The notes: generated by a model not told the origin, from the letters alone. A stretch of DNA of 34,343 nucleotides from Actinomycetota bacterium (GCA_005883965.1 VAWL01000070.1:1-34343); one strand, 5' to 3'. Counted from the stretch's first letter, positions 21,418 through 30,553 are shown. Made by a program: numbers and translations.

Positions 21418-22629
21418 ATGGCGACCCGAAGCGTCGAGCCCAGTCTGCGAACGACTGCCCGGACGGTAGCCGCTCCGCGCGACGAACCCGCCTGGAGCGT
21501 GCCGCTTTCGGACGTCCTCGTGGACGAGGAGATCGAGGACGCCGTCGCACAAACTCTCCGCTCGGGCTGGTGGAGCTCGGGCCCACGGGTTGCTGAGCTC
21601 GAGCACGAGTTCGCTCGTTTCTCCGGGGCGCGACACGCGTTGGCGGTGGCCAACGGCACGGCGGCGCTACACCTCGCGCTGCTCGCTTCTGGCTGCGGCG
21701 CGCAAGATGAGGTGCTCGTGCCCTCGCTCAACTTCGTAGCGGCGGCGAACACGATCGTTCATACGGGCGCTACGCCCGTGTTCTGCGACATCTGCGGCGG
21801 AGACGACCTCAACGTCAGCCCCGAGGATCTCGAGGCTGCGATCGGTCCTCGGACGCGTGCAGTCGTCGTTATGCACTACGGCGGACACCCGTGTCGAATG
21901 GACGCGATCCTCGAGCTCGCAGCGGAGCACGAGCTTGCCGTCATCGAGGATGCGGCGCACGGGCCGGGAGCACGGTGGGGAGAGCAGATGTGCGGGACGA
22001 TCGGCGACGTCGGCTGCTTTAGCTTCTTCTCGAACAAGAACCTGCCGATTGGCGAGGGCGGAATGGTCGTCACCGATGACGACGCACTCGCGGAGAGGGC
22101 GCGCCTGCTGCGTTCGCACGGGATGACCACGCTCACGTGGGATCGGCACCGCGGGCACGCTTCGAGCTACGAGGTCGTCATGGCAGGCTTCAACTACCGA
22201 CTGGACGAGCTCCGCGCGACGATCGCGCTTGTGCAGCTCGGGCGCCTCGAGCGGCAGAACGCGGAGCGCGCCCGGATCGTCGACCTCTACCGGGCCGCAC
22301 TCGACGGAACGAACGGCCTGTCCATGCCGTTCGCACCGCGCACCGACGTCACGTCCGCTCATCACCTGGCCGTGGTACTGCTGCCAGAGGGTTGCGAGCG
22401 GGCGCGGTTCCGGGGTTCACTCATGGAGCGGGGAATCCAGACGAGCGTCCATTACCCACCGATTCACCGCTTCCGGGCCTATCGGGAGTTCGCGACACGT
22501 CGGGTGCTGCCACGCACAGAAGCCGTCGCCGAACGGCTCGTGACCCTTCCGCTCTTCCCACACATGTCGAGCGACCAAGTGTGGGCGGTGACCGACGCGG
22601 TGGCGTCTGCGACTGAAAGCGTGACATGA
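21418..22629 (+). CDS. DegT/DnrJ/EryC1/StrS-family sugar aminotransferase
   Basis: This is a PLP enzyme that aminates keto-sugar nucleotides. The 403 residues contain ALAVANGTAALHLAL (phosphate-binding region), VIEDAAHGPGA (Asp of the PLP pyridine site) and CFSFFSNKNLPIGEGG with the PLP lysine Lys207. GFNYRLDELRATIAL is also diagnostic. The likely substrate is the 4-keto-6-deoxy sugar from the LegB-type dehydratase, giving a 4-amino sugar; this is inference. The start ATG at 21418 follows the previous stop by 3 bases and has AGGGAG about 8 nt upstream. The ATGA overlap with the next gene couples them. Confidence 0.92.
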   Translation: MATRSVEPSLRTTARTVAAPRDEPAWSVPLSDVLVDEEIEDAVAQTLRSGWWSSGPRVAELEHEFARFSGARHALAVANGTAALHLALLASGCGAQDEVLVPSLNFVAAANTIVHTGATPVFCDICGGDDLNVSPEDLEAAIGPRTRAVVVMHYGGHPCRMDAILELAAEHELAVIEDAAHGPGARWGEQMCGTIGDVGCFSFFSNKNLPIGEGGMVVTDDDALAERARLLRSHGMTTLTWDRHRGHASSYEVVMAGFNYRLDELRATIALVQLGRLERQNAERARIVDLYRAALDGTNGLSMPFAPRTDVTSAHHLAVVLLPEGCERARFRGSLMERGIQTSVHYPPIHRFRAYREFATRRVLPRTEAVAERLVTLPLFPHMSSDQVWAVTDAVASATESVT

Positions 22630-23954
22630 GCTCCGTCGATCTCGCGGGAGCTAGGGGCCTGCTTCGCCCGGCCAAGCCGAGGGCGGCCCTGCGGCTGGGG
22701 GATCGCCTGAACGTGCTCGACCGGGCGCGCACGCCCGTCGTGTTCGCCGCGGCCGCGGTGGCACTGCTCCCGCTGCTCCGCCCGGGCGGCCCGGGAGCCA
22801 CGGCTCCAGTCGATCTCCTCATCGCATTCGCGCTCGCCGCCTGCGTCTTCTGGGGTGTCAACAGCGAGGAGCGGTGGCATTTCCCCTACGCCTTCGCGAT
22901 GTTTCTGTTCCTCGGGGGTGGAGTGGTTGGGGCTCTTGCCGGCCCGGTGCCTGTTGCCGGAATCACGGCACTGATCCAGGACGTGTTCTTGCTCACGTGG
23001 TGCTGGGCGGTCCTGAACATCTGCATCTCGACCAGCAACATGAGGATTCTCCTCCGAACCTGGGCCTACAGCTCGATCGTCTGGGCGAGCCTGCTCTTCC
23101 TAGGGCTCGCAACCGGAACGACCGCCCTCACAGGACGATCGTCCAACGAAGCCGGCAGGACGATGCTCACGTTCGGCAGTCCGAACGTGGCTGCGAACTA
23201 CCTGTTCATATCGGTGATGGTGATCTGGGCGACCGGTCACCCCCGGCGGCGGCTATTCCGGTTCGCCGGGTACGGCCTTCTTGTCGCCGCTCTCATTTCG
23301 ACCGGCTCCAACAGCGGCATCCTCTCGCTCCTGATCGGCGTCGCGATCGCCGCACTCCTCGGCGTCTATCGGCGAGCGGGCACGATCGCGACCGTTACGA
23401 CGCTCTGTTTTCTGTTGCTCGGCGGATACGCGGTCGCCGCCACCCTCAGCGTCAAGAGCATCCAGGACAGGGCTCACTACAGCCGCTATGCGTTCATTCG
23501 TGACGGCATCGGCCGCCAGGCGGAAAGCGTCGCTCAACGCGGCTCGATTCTGCACGAGAGCATCCACCTGTACCGAGTGGGAGGGCCGCTCGGCGCCGGC
23601 CCGGTTTCGACGAAAGCGCGGCTCCGAGCGGAGCAGGCCCCGTTCGTCAAGGAGGCGCACGACGACTACTTCGCCGCCCTGAACGAGCGAGGGGTGCTGG
23701 GCTTTCTGGGTCTCGCCCTTCTGCTCGGGGGCGTCATGCTCCGGGCCCTTTCCATTCTCAAGAAGCCCGTGGCGACACGCGAGCTTCCGATGGATCTCGT
23801 CCGACCAAACGCGATCGTCGGCGCGATCGCCGGAACACTGGTCGCAATGGCGCTTTCCGAGCTTCTCCACGATCGACACGTATGGGCACTCTTCGCATTC
23901 GTGGCGGCGTTGGCCCTCCGGCGGAGGCAATGGCACAGCTCAGAACCTTCGTAA
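22626..23954 (+). CDS. O-antigen polymerase/ligase-type membrane protein (Wzy/WaaL-like)
   Basis: The 442 residues hold about ten hydrophobic segments (for example TPVVFAAAAVALLPLL, GITALIQDVFLLTWCWAVL, IATVTTLCFLLLGGYAVAA). A large outer loop near residues 275-345 carries the Wzy_C-type motif KEAHDDYFAALNERGVLGFL. Such proteins polymerise undecaprenyl-linked repeat units or ligate finished chains. With a flippase next door and a Wzz-like protein upstream in the same segment, polymerase is the better reading. The family is divergent, and the exact role rests on topology and context. The gene starts at the ATG overlapping the aminotransferase stop. Confidence 0.8.
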   Translation: MSSVDLAGARGLLRPAKPRAALRLGDRLNVLDRARTPVVFAAAAVALLPLLRPGGPGATAPVDLLIAFALAACVFWGVNSEERWHFPYAFAMFLFLGGGVVGALAGPVPVAGITALIQDVFLLTWCWAVLNICISTSNMRILLRTWAYSSIVWASLLFLGLATGTTALTGRSSNEAGRTMLTFGSPNVAANYLFISVMVIWATGHPRRRLFRFAGYGLLVAALISTGSNSGILSLLIGVAIAALLGVYRRAGTIATVTTLCFLLLGGYAVAATLSVKSIQDRAHYSRYAFIRDGIGRQAESVAQRGSILHESIHLYRVGGPLGAGPVSTKARLRAEQAPFVKEAHDDYFAALNERGVLGFLGLALLLGGVMLRALSILKKPVATRELPMDLVRPNAIVGAIAGTLVAMALSELLHDRHVWALFAFVAALALRRRQWHSSEPS

Positions 23955-25231
23955 GGCGTCGCAATAGCGTCCTCGGCGCGAACATCGCGGCCCGGATCGC
24001 CGCGCTCGTCTCGTTGTCGGTCGCAACACTGTTGGTCGCACGGACCACCGGCCCGGCAGGCGTCGGGGTCTACGCGCTTCTGCGGGTGCTTCCAGGCTTA
24101 GCCGGGGTGGTTCTCTCCGCAGGTTTGCCAGGCGCCACGACCTACTTCCTGGCCGGGCCGGAGCGAGAGAACAAAAGGCTGCCTATGACGCTGGTCGCGA
24201 TGGCCCTCGCCGGCGGCTTGCTGGGAACGGGGCTCTGGGCGCTCGGGGCGCCGCTACTGCATGCCACGCTTTTCCCGCGGCTTTCGCTCCCCCTCATCCT
24301 CCTCGCCGGTGTCACCGTCCTGACACAGCTCATCGTCGCGACCGCGAAGTCGTGTTCGCAGGGGACGGACGACCTCCCCGGGGCGAACCGGGTCATCGTC
24401 AACGAGGAGTTCATGTTCCTACCCGCCTACGGGGCGCTATGGGGCCTCGGTGTGCACGGCTATGCGGCTTCGATCTGGGGTCTTCTCTTTGCGGACGTCG
24501 TCACTGCCGTCTTCGGCACGGGACGCCTTGCCAGGAGAGGGTTCTTCCGCGAGGCCGCTCGACCCTCCATCGACCTTGCAAGGCGCATCGCCGGCTACGG
24601 TCTGCGCGCCCAGGTCGGAGGCATTCTGACTCTCCTGAACCTGAGGCTGGACTTTCTTCTGATCAGCGTGTTGACGGGGCCGGCAGTGCTCGGTGTGTAC
24701 GCAGTGGCCTCGAAGTTCGCAGAGCTCGTGAAGATCCCCCCACTGGCGCTGACCTACGTTCTGTACCCCAAGTACGCGCGGGACGACCAGCAGACCGCTG
24801 CCGCGAAGGCTCGCAAGCTGCTCCCCAGAGCTGGGTTGCTCGCGGCAGGAGCCATCGTCCCTGTCTGGTTCGCCGCGACGCTGCTGATTCCGGCGCTCTA
24901 CGGGTCTGACTTCAAGGGCGCGATCACTCCCGCTCACATAATCCTGGTTGGGCTTGCGCCCCAAGGGATCGCCGCGGTGATCACCGCCTTCCTGTATGGC
25001 GTTGGGCGACCCGGCTTGAACTCGTTGGGGATGGCCGTCGGACTGGCCGCGACGGTCGTCCTCGATCTCCTGCTGATTCCGCGTTTCGGAGCGGTTGGCG
25101 CGGCAAGCGCCTCCGCCGTTGCCTACGCGTCGAGCACGCTTGCTCTGGTTTGGCTCTTTGGCTGGGTCAACCGGCCGACGCGCACGGCTGCCTGGCGAGA
25201 TGGGAAGAGCCTCTCGGGAGCGGACGCGTGA
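23930..25231 (+). CDS. Polysaccharide flippase (Wzx/MATE-like transporter)
   Basis: This membrane protein has about 12-14 hydrophobic helices and the polysaccharide-transporter pattern. ANIAARIAALVSLSVATLLV near the start is followed by GPAGVGVYALLRVLPGLAGV, RIAGYGLRAQVGGILTLLNL and LISVLTGPAVLGVYAVASKF. The last is the hallmark of the Wzx superfamily. It would flip undecaprenyl-linked repeat units across the membrane. The frame opens at 23882, but the ATG at 23930 has GGAGG just before it and matches where homology starts. It overlaps the end of the polymerase gene by 25 bases and the next gene by 4 (GTGA). Confidence 0.88.
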   Translation: MAQLRTFVRRRNSVLGANIAARIAALVSLSVATLLVARTTGPAGVGVYALLRVLPGLAGVVLSAGLPGATTYFLAGPERENKRLPMTLVAMALAGGLLGTGLWALGAPLLHATLFPRLSLPLILLAGVTVLTQLIVATAKSCSQGTDDLPGANRVIVNEEFMFLPAYGALWGLGVHGYAASIWGLLFADVVTAVFGTGRLARRGFFREAARPSIDLARRIAGYGLRAQVGGILTLLNLRLDFLLISVLTGPAVLGVYAVASKFAELVKIPPLALTYVLYPKYARDDQQTAAAKARKLLPRAGLLAAGAIVPVWFAATLLIPALYGSDFKGAITPAHIILVGLAPQGIAAVITAFLYGVGRPGLNSLGMAVGLAATVVLDLLLIPRFGAVGAASASAVAYASSTLALVWLFGWVNRPTRTAAWRDGKSLSGADA

Positions 25232-26217
25232 GCGGCGCGGTTCGAAGCCTCGTCACCGGCGCAGCCGGCTTCATCGGGTCTCACCTAGCCGAGACGCTTC
25301 GTTCTCGAGGAGATGATGTCGTTGCGATTGATTCGTTCACGGACTACTACGATCCGGATCGGAAGCGCGAGAATGCTCGAGGCCTCGACGTGCTCGATTT
25401 CGATCTCGAGACGGGTGACCTCGACGTACTGATCGGAACGGTCGACCGCGTCTTCCATCTCGCGGGTCAACCCGGTGTCAGAGCGAGCTTCGGCGCGGGC
25501 TTCGAGCTCTACACCCGGCGCAATGTTCTGGCCACGACACGACTGTTCGAAGCCGCCGCGCGCCACGGCGTTCGTGTGACTTACGCGTCTTCGTCCTCGA
25601 TTTACGGTGACGCTGAGTCCTATCCGACACCGGAGGACGTGCAGCCTCGACCGATCTCGCCGTACGGCATCACGAAGCTGTGCTGCGAGCACCTCGCGTA
25701 CGCGTACGCTCGTACGGGCCTCGATGCCGTCGGACTTCGGTACTTCACCGTTTACGGCCCGCGACAGCGTCCCGACATGGCGTTTACGACGATGCTCGAA
25801 GCGCTCGCCTCCGGAAGCGCGTTTCCCCTCTATGGGGACGGGTCCGCCTCGCGCAGTTTCACCTACGTCGACGATGCGGTATCCGGCACGATCGCAGCGA
25901 TGGAACGCGGCGGAGCCGGCTTGATCTACAACATTGGCGGCGGCGAGGAGGCGTCGATGATCGACGTCTTCGAGCTCGCCCGCCGCGTCTCCGGCCGAAC
26001 GCTGCGTATCGACCGCCTCAACGCCGTTGCCGGCGACGTGCGGCGCACGCGAGCCGACGGTACGCGAGCGTCTGCGCACCTCGGCTGGGTGGCGTCGACG
26101 CCACTTGCCGAGGGGCTCGCGGAGCATTGGAGATGGGTTGCCGAGCGGTTCGGGGTGCGACGGGCGCGCCGGTCGCCGTCCACCACGAGAGTGCCGCTGA
26201 CCGCCCACTCTCGTTGA
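25228..26217 (+). CDS. NAD-dependent nucleotide-sugar epimerase (UDP-glucuronate 4-epimerase-like)
   Basis: An extended SDR enzyme of 329 residues. LVTGAAGFIGSH binds NAD, and ASSSSIYGD and Tyr-x3-Lys (SPYGITK) are catalytic. DSFTDYYDPDRKREN and YFTVYGPRQRPDMAFTTML resemble UDP-glucuronate/UDP-glucose 4-epimerases. It would supply an uronic acid or galactose-type donor to the polymer. The GTG at 25228 has GGGAG 7 nt upstream and overlaps the flippase stop as GTGA, which supports the start. The exact substrate is uncertain. Its TGA overlaps the next ATG as TGATG. Confidence 0.88.
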   Translation: MSGAVRSLVTGAAGFIGSHLAETLRSRGDDVVAIDSFTDYYDPDRKRENARGLDVLDFDLETGDLDVLIGTVDRVFHLAGQPGVRASFGAGFELYTRRNVLATTRLFEAAARHGVRVTYASSSSIYGDAESYPTPEDVQPRPISPYGITKLCCEHLAYAYARTGLDAVGLRYFTVYGPRQRPDMAFTTMLEALASGSAFPLYGDGSASRSFTYVDDAVSGTIAAMERGGAGLIYNIGGGEEASMIDVFELARRVSGRTLRIDRLNAVAGDVRRTRADGTRASAHLGWVASTPLAEGLAEHWRWVAERFGVRRARRSPSTTRVPLTAHSR

Positions 26218-27404
26218 TGTCGATGCGCGGCAAGAAGGACATCTGGCTCGTGGGCAGCGACGACATCCGGCTGCGGATTCCCTATGTCCTCGAGCTGCGC
26301 CGTCGCGGGTTTGACGTGACGATGGTGGGTTCCGAACCGCCCGATCCGTTTGGGGCGCACGAGATCCCGTACCACCGGTACTCGCTCTCGCGCGCGTTGG
26401 ACCCTCTCGCGGATTGGCGAGCCTATCGAGAGCTTCTCGCACTCTTCCGCGATCACCGGCCCTCGGTCGTGCACGCCTTCGACACCAAGCCCGGAATCCT
26501 CGCGTCGCTCGCCGCACGAAGGGCTGGTGTGCCGGTACGCCTCCGAACGCTGACCGGGATGGGATACGTGTTCTCGAGCTGCTCGCCCCTTGCCTTGCTT
26601 CTTCGCCCAGTCGACCACCTGATGCAGGCGGTCGCGTCGCGGGTTGCCTCTCTAACCATCTTCCAGAACCGCGACGACCAGGCTTACTTTCTCCGTCATA
26701 GGCTGGCGCGGGCGGACGCGTCCGAATTAGTGCCGGGCTCGGGCATCGATGTTGAGCTTCTGCGGAGCCAAAGGCCCTCAGCCGAGGCGCTCGCAGCTCT
26801 GCGCCGCGAGCTTGGTATCGACGGCGAGGTCGTAGTGACGATGGTCTCGCGCCTGGTGCGGACCAAGGGAGTCGCGGAGTACTGCGCCGCCGCGGGAGCC
26901 ATTCGGCGTGAGCGCCCGGACTGTACGTTCCTGCTCGTCGGACCGGTGAGCTCGGAGGGCTGGCAAGCAGTTCCGCAAAGCGAGGTCGAAGGGAACCCGA
27001 ACGTGCGTTGGCTCGGGCCACGGCCGGACGTTCCGGCTCTTCTTGCGATTAGCGATGTGTTTGCCCTTCCGACGTTCTACCGGGAAGGGATACCTCGGGT
27101 GCTGCTCGAGGCCGGGGCGATGGGGTTGCCGCTGATTACGACCGACATGCCGGGCTGCCGCGACGTCGTTCGAGACGGGTGGAACGGGATTCTCGTTCCG
27201 CCACGGAACGTGCGCGCTTTAACGGTCGGTTTGTTGGCTCTGCTCGATGCAAAACGAGACGCACTCAGGCAGATGGGAGCAAACAGCCGGACGCACGTCG
27301 AGCAGCACTTCACGCTCGACCTGATTACCGACGCCTACGCCGACATCTACCGGCGCGCTCTCTATCGCACGAGTGGCAGAGCGGCAATACCGGCCCTTCC
27401 GTAG
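26217..27404 (+). CDS. GT4-family glycosyltransferase
   Basis: A GT-B glycosyltransferase of 395 residues. The acceptor-side domain carries VVHAFDTKPGILASLAARRA and LRTLTGMGYVFSS, typical of capsule and O-antigen GT4 enzymes. The donor-side domain carries VVTMVSRLVRTKGVAEYC, FLLVGPV, WLGPRPDVPALLAISDVFAL and the E-x7-E motif EGIPRVLLE. It adds one sugar to the lipid-linked repeat unit on the cytoplasmic face. It is the only classical glycosyltransferase in this operon, which implies either a short repeat unit or transferases encoded elsewhere. It starts at the ATG fused to the previous TGA (TGATG). Confidence 0.9.
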   Translation: MSMRGKKDIWLVGSDDIRLRIPYVLELRRRGFDVTMVGSEPPDPFGAHEIPYHRYSLSRALDPLADWRAYRELLALFRDHRPSVVHAFDTKPGILASLAARRAGVPVRLRTLTGMGYVFSSCSPLALLLRPVDHLMQAVASRVASLTIFQNRDDQAYFLRHRLARADASELVPGSGIDVELLRSQRPSAEALAALRRELGIDGEVVVTMVSRLVRTKGVAEYCAAAGAIRRERPDCTFLLVGPVSSEGWQAVPQSEVEGNPNVRWLGPRPDVPALLAISDVFALPTFYREGIPRVLLEAGAMGLPLITTDMPGCRDVVRDGWNGILVPPRNVRALTVGLLALLDAKRDALRQMGANSRTHVEQHFTLDLITDAYADIYRRALYRTSGRAAIPALP

Positions 27405-27420
27405 GCCGCCGCGCGGCGCC
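27404..27420. terminator. GC-rich inverted repeat between convergent genes
   Basis: The 31-base gap between the GT4 stop and the kinase stop begins with GGCCGCCGCGCGGCGCC, which folds as GCCGC-loop-GCGGC. No U-run follows. It may mark the end of both transcripts. Confidence 0.3.
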
Positions 27421-27435
27421 TTGACACGAGGCGGA

Positions 27436-28188
27436 CTACTCCGCCAGCGATGCCAACTCGTCGACCAGGGTAGCGACGTCCGCTTCAAGTTGGCCTGACC
27501 CGCCGTTGCGAACTCTCCGTAGCAACGGGCCGGATAGCTCTCCGCCGAGGCCCACGTTCTCCGACAGCAGCTTGTCGAGCAGATCGGCACCGCGCACGAG
27601 GGCTGCTTGACGTTCAGCGGCTTCCATCCGGTCGAGACGTCCCGCGCGTGCCTTTCTCGACGCCATGCGCGCTTGGATCAGTCCGAGCGGCGCCTCCACG
27701 GCTACAACGACGTCGGGCAGCGGCACCGCCGAGGGCGGACCCACGAGAAAGGTGGACGAGTAGTCAGGTATGACGCGTTCGTCTCCGGCGAAGCCGATCG
27801 ACCACAGCAGCTGGTAGATCCCCTCGTCCAGTAACTCGACTACCGGCCGGTTTCGAGCACGCCGCAGAAGACCAACGAGGAAGAGCCAGTTGTACAGGAG
27901 CCTCAGGACGTCCACACGGCTTTGCTGGCCACTTCCGATCAGGGCCCGCCCGACTTTCGCAGCGCGCCCAGGACGCCCCAGCGCCTCCATTGCGCAGATG
28001 CCAGACTTATAGAGCACGCGCCGCGACCTGCCGAGTTCGTGGTTGATCCGCAGAGCCGAAGATCGGGCCGGGGTACCTACCGCAGCGAGGCGTGCGGCGA
28101 CAAGCCGCGTCGCGTGAGACTTGCCGACACCTGGCAGGCCGACGAACTCGACGACCAGAGGCTGCGTCAAGGTCAGATGGCCGGCCAC
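27436..28188 (-). CDS. P-loop kinase-like protein
   Basis: The 250-residue protein begins with a beta strand and Walker A (VVEFVGLPGVGKSHATRLVA). It has a thymidylate/adenylate-kinase-like layout, with a ...PVVELLDEGIYQLLW strand (the D/E of a Walker B-like site), a VVVAVEAPLGLIQARMASRK segment like an NMP-kinase lid entry, and a C-terminal helical tail. The substrate is unknown. It starts at GTG 28188, overlapping the stop of the upstream NTase-kinase gene by 16 bases, so the two are co-translated. The pair runs opposite to the polysaccharide operon, at the right end of the island. Confidence 0.7.
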   Translation of the reverse strand: MAGHLTLTQPLVVEFVGLPGVGKSHATRLVAARLAAVGTPARSSALRINHELGRSRRVLYKSGICAMEALGRPGRAAKVGRALIGSGQQSRVDVLRLLYNWLFLVGLLRRARNRPVVELLDEGIYQLLWSIGFAGDERVIPDYSSTFLVGPPSAVPLPDVVVAVEAPLGLIQARMASRKARAGRLDRMEAAERQAALVRGADLLDKLLSENVGLGGELSGPLLRRVRNGGSGQLEADVATLVDELASLAE

Positions 28189-29801
28189 AGCCGCCGCTTC
28201 ACCTCGAGCATCACCGCGGCGAGGTCGTAGTCGGCATCGATGTCGATCACGCCGGACGACGCATTGTCGAACCGCAGGTTCCTGACAAGTTGCGTCCGGA
28301 ACGCAAGCTCCCTCGGATCATCGCCGGGTCTCCGCGCAGCAGCCGTTTCTTGCGTGACGTTAAGACGAACGACTATGTCGGGCGGAATGGTCTCAGCCAG
28401 TTTGTAGATCCCGTCCTCCCAGCGCGACAGCACCCGCTTCACACGTGCCGGCGACTCCCTCCACGTCCACAGGAGAGGCCCGTCGTTGACGCCGTCAACC
28501 TGGGTCTGCGGGTATCGATCGCAGATGACTATGAAGCCCCGCTCCCGTGCCCGGGCCACCATCCTGAGCTTCCAGCGCTTCTCACGAGCAAGCGCGAGAG
28601 CCCACACCGCACGCTTGAAGCCGATGTCGCGCGTCCGACGCTGCTCGGGGTCCATACGGGTCGAGCGTGTGCGGCCACGCGTGAGCTCGAGGACAACCCT
28701 CATCGGCCAGCGCAGGATCGAGGACCGACCTTGACCGCTTCCGAAATAGATCTGAACGACGTCGACCTTTCCTACCAGCCAGGAATAGAGCATCTGGCTG
28801 ACAGAGGACTTCCCGGCGCCGTCGCTGCCGATGACAGCGATCACGGTGCCGCCACCCGGACCGGAGCGCGAGTACGGGAATGGACGGTGGAGGTAGCGGC
28901 GGTTGATGCTTCCAACCACCCATCTGAGCTCGCGAGCCCATCGATGGAGGAGCGCGGGCAGCGGCCGGTAGCCGCGGAACACCGTCGGGCTCCGGAGTAG
29001 CTCGCGACGCAGGCGCTTCAGCCGATTGAACGACAGGTCTTGAGCGATCGCCAGCCCTACGAGGTCGCCTGCTCGAGGCCCGAGAAGCCGGTTGGCGTGC
29101 TCTTTCGGAGCCGCGGGGTCGACCCGCGCCGCCAACCAGGAATGCTCGCTCCGTAGCCCGCCGGACTCGCCGCGGCCGGACGCGACTCGAGCGGTCAATC
29201 GATCGCGCCACCTGATCTTGAGCGCGGATCGGCACACGAGCAACAGCCACTCGAGCCCTGGGTCGGCCACGAAAAGTCCAGTCGATTCGTCGAGAACTCG
29301 TCTCGTCAGAAATTCGCGCTCCCACGGGAGCCGATAGTTCTTGAAAAAGCGTTCCCCGACGATCAACCGATAGTGCAGGTGGAGATGCAAAAGACGGCCC
29401 GTGCGCTCGTCCGTTGCAAAGAAGTCCTCGACGCCCGGATACGCCCGCGAGGGGTGAGCCGGAAATCGCTTGAAGCCGTGCCGAGCGAGAAGGACTGCGA
29501 TGAGCTCGCTCTGCCCAGCGTCGCACAGCACATCGAGATCCGTTGAGCCCTCCAATCCTGCCGCGACCTGCGCACTACTCTTGAAGTTGCAGTAAAGGAC
29601 GCCGTCCTGATTCAGGGCTTCGAAGAGTCGTTCCGAGGTCGTGGTGGCCAGTGCCACGGGATTCCTTATTCCCCTAACCACTGAATCCGGATGCCGGCGT
29701 ACATCGCTGAGTGCCGAGTCGTCCGGATGCGGTGGCGCGCGTTCATTTCCGCTCATCCTCGCTGCGGTGGCAGGCGACGACAAGCCGCCCACCGCGACCA
29801 T
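28173..29801 (-). CDS. Nucleotidyltransferase-fold / thymidylate-kinase-like fusion
   Basis: Residues ~50-200 resemble a minimal nucleotidyltransferase, with GSTDLDVLCD matching the GS...DxD metal site. LHLHLHYRLIVGERFFKN follows. A helical middle leads to a P-loop domain with Walker A VIAVIGSDGAGKSSVSQML, FIVICDRYPQTQVDG (the DRY-type motif of thymidylate kinases) and IVVRLNVTQETAAARRP. Fused proteins of this type occur in surface-polysaccharide clusters; their reaction is not established. ATG 29801 and ATG 29756 are both possible starts, and neither has a clear ribosome binding site. The gene lies 58 bases left of the tRNA. Confidence 0.72.
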   Translation of the reverse strand: MVAVGGLSSPATAARMSGNERAPPHPDDSALSDVRRHPDSVVRGIRNPVALATTTSERLFEALNQDGVLYCNFKSSAQVAAGLEGSTDLDVLCDAGQSELIAVLLARHGFKRFPAHPSRAYPGVEDFFATDERTGRLLHLHLHYRLIVGERFFKNYRLPWEREFLTRRVLDESTGLFVADPGLEWLLLVCRSALKIRWRDRLTARVASGRGESGGLRSEHSWLAARVDPAAPKEHANRLLGPRAGDLVGLAIAQDLSFNRLKRLRRELLRSPTVFRGYRPLPALLHRWARELRWVVGSINRRYLHRPFPYSRSGPGGGTVIAVIGSDGAGKSSVSQMLYSWLVGKVDVVQIYFGSGQGRSSILRWPMRVVLELTRGRTRSTRMDPEQRRTRDIGFKRAVWALALAREKRWKLRMVARARERGFIVICDRYPQTQVDGVNDGPLLWTWRESPARVKRVLSRWEDGIYKLAETIPPDIVVRLNVTQETAAARRPGDDPRELAFRTQLVRNLRFDNASSGVIDIDADYDLAAVMLEVKRRLWPAI

Positions 29802-29857
29802 GCCGGAAGCTGCACGCCTGCAGCCTGAGCAAAAGCCTCGCTTAGCAGGGGTTTCAG

Positions 29858-29931
<74 letters not shown>

Positions 29932-29942
29932 GCGGTCGGGAC

Positions 29943-29948
29943 ATTGTA
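29943..29948 (-). promoter_or_regulatory. -10 box of the tRNA-Ala promoter
   Basis: TACAAT on the minus strand lies 12 bases upstream of the tRNA 5' end, giving a leader of about 5 bases. No strong -35 was found at the usual spacing. Confidence 0.5.
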
Positions 29949-30061
29949 GCCGGGTGGGCCCCGCGGTTCGGTACCCCGCGCGAGGGACTTGACTCAAGCG
30001 GAGCCGCCACGGTGCCGTAGCACCTCGTACGTTCTGCGGCTCGAAACAAAGGAAAGCTCCC

Positions 30062-30553
30062 GTGAAGCCGCAGCCCGCCGCCAAGACCCTCTCCGCAGTC
30101 GCCCGCCTCGTTGGAATCGGCCTCGCCTTCGCCGCGCTCGCTGCGCCCAGCGCCTCCGCGCAAGGCGGGACGCACGTCGTGGCGCACTGCGCCGGTGACA
30201 TCCTCTCCGGCACCGTCCATGTCGGCGGCACCACGCACAGCACGCTCGACCTCGCGGTGCTCGCGAAGCATGGCCAGAGGTCCGGCTTCACGACGACCGG
30301 CATGAGCCAGTCGCTGAACGTCGACGGCGGCCGCTCGTATCCGTTCCGGTTCAACATCGGCCGGCTCACCGGATCCGCAACGGCCTATCGCGTCGACCCG
30401 CCCGGCGACCACAGCAACACGGTGCCTGCCTCGAGCTGCGCGCCCGGGCACCAGGTTCCCGAGGCGCCGCTGTCGCTGCTGCTGCCGGTCAGCGTCCTCG
30501 GCATCGGCGGGCTCCTGGCAGCCCGCAACCGCCGCCGCAGCGCCGCGAGCTAG
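30062..30553 (+). CDS. Secreted protein with PEP-CTERM-like sorting tail (candidate exosortase substrate)
   Basis: The 163-residue protein has a signal peptide (LVGIGLAFAALAAPSASAQ) and a short Gly/Thr/Ser-rich body of about 90 residues with two cysteines. Its C-terminus is built like an exosortase signal: VPEAP, then the helix LSLLLPVSVLGIGGLLAA, then RNRRRSAAS. That tripartite tail and the exosortase gene 8 bases downstream make it the probable cognate substrate. GTG at 30062 is preceded by AAAGGAAAG about 6 nt upstream. The body matches no family I recognise; it may be a carrier for glycan or an outer-surface coat subunit. Confidence 0.75.
   Translation: MKPQPAAKTLSAVARLVGIGLAFAALAAPSASAQGGTHVVAHCAGDILSGTVHVGGTTHSTLDLAVLAKHGQRSGFTTTGMSQSLNVDGGRSYPFRFNIGRLTGSATAYRVDPPGDHSNTVPASSCAPGHQVPEAPLSLLLPVSVLGIGGLLAARNRRRSAAS

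Noticed and set aside
27404-27420. Strong intrinsic terminator between the convergent genes
   Set aside because: The inverted repeat is short and lacks a U-run, so it is listed only as a weak candidate.
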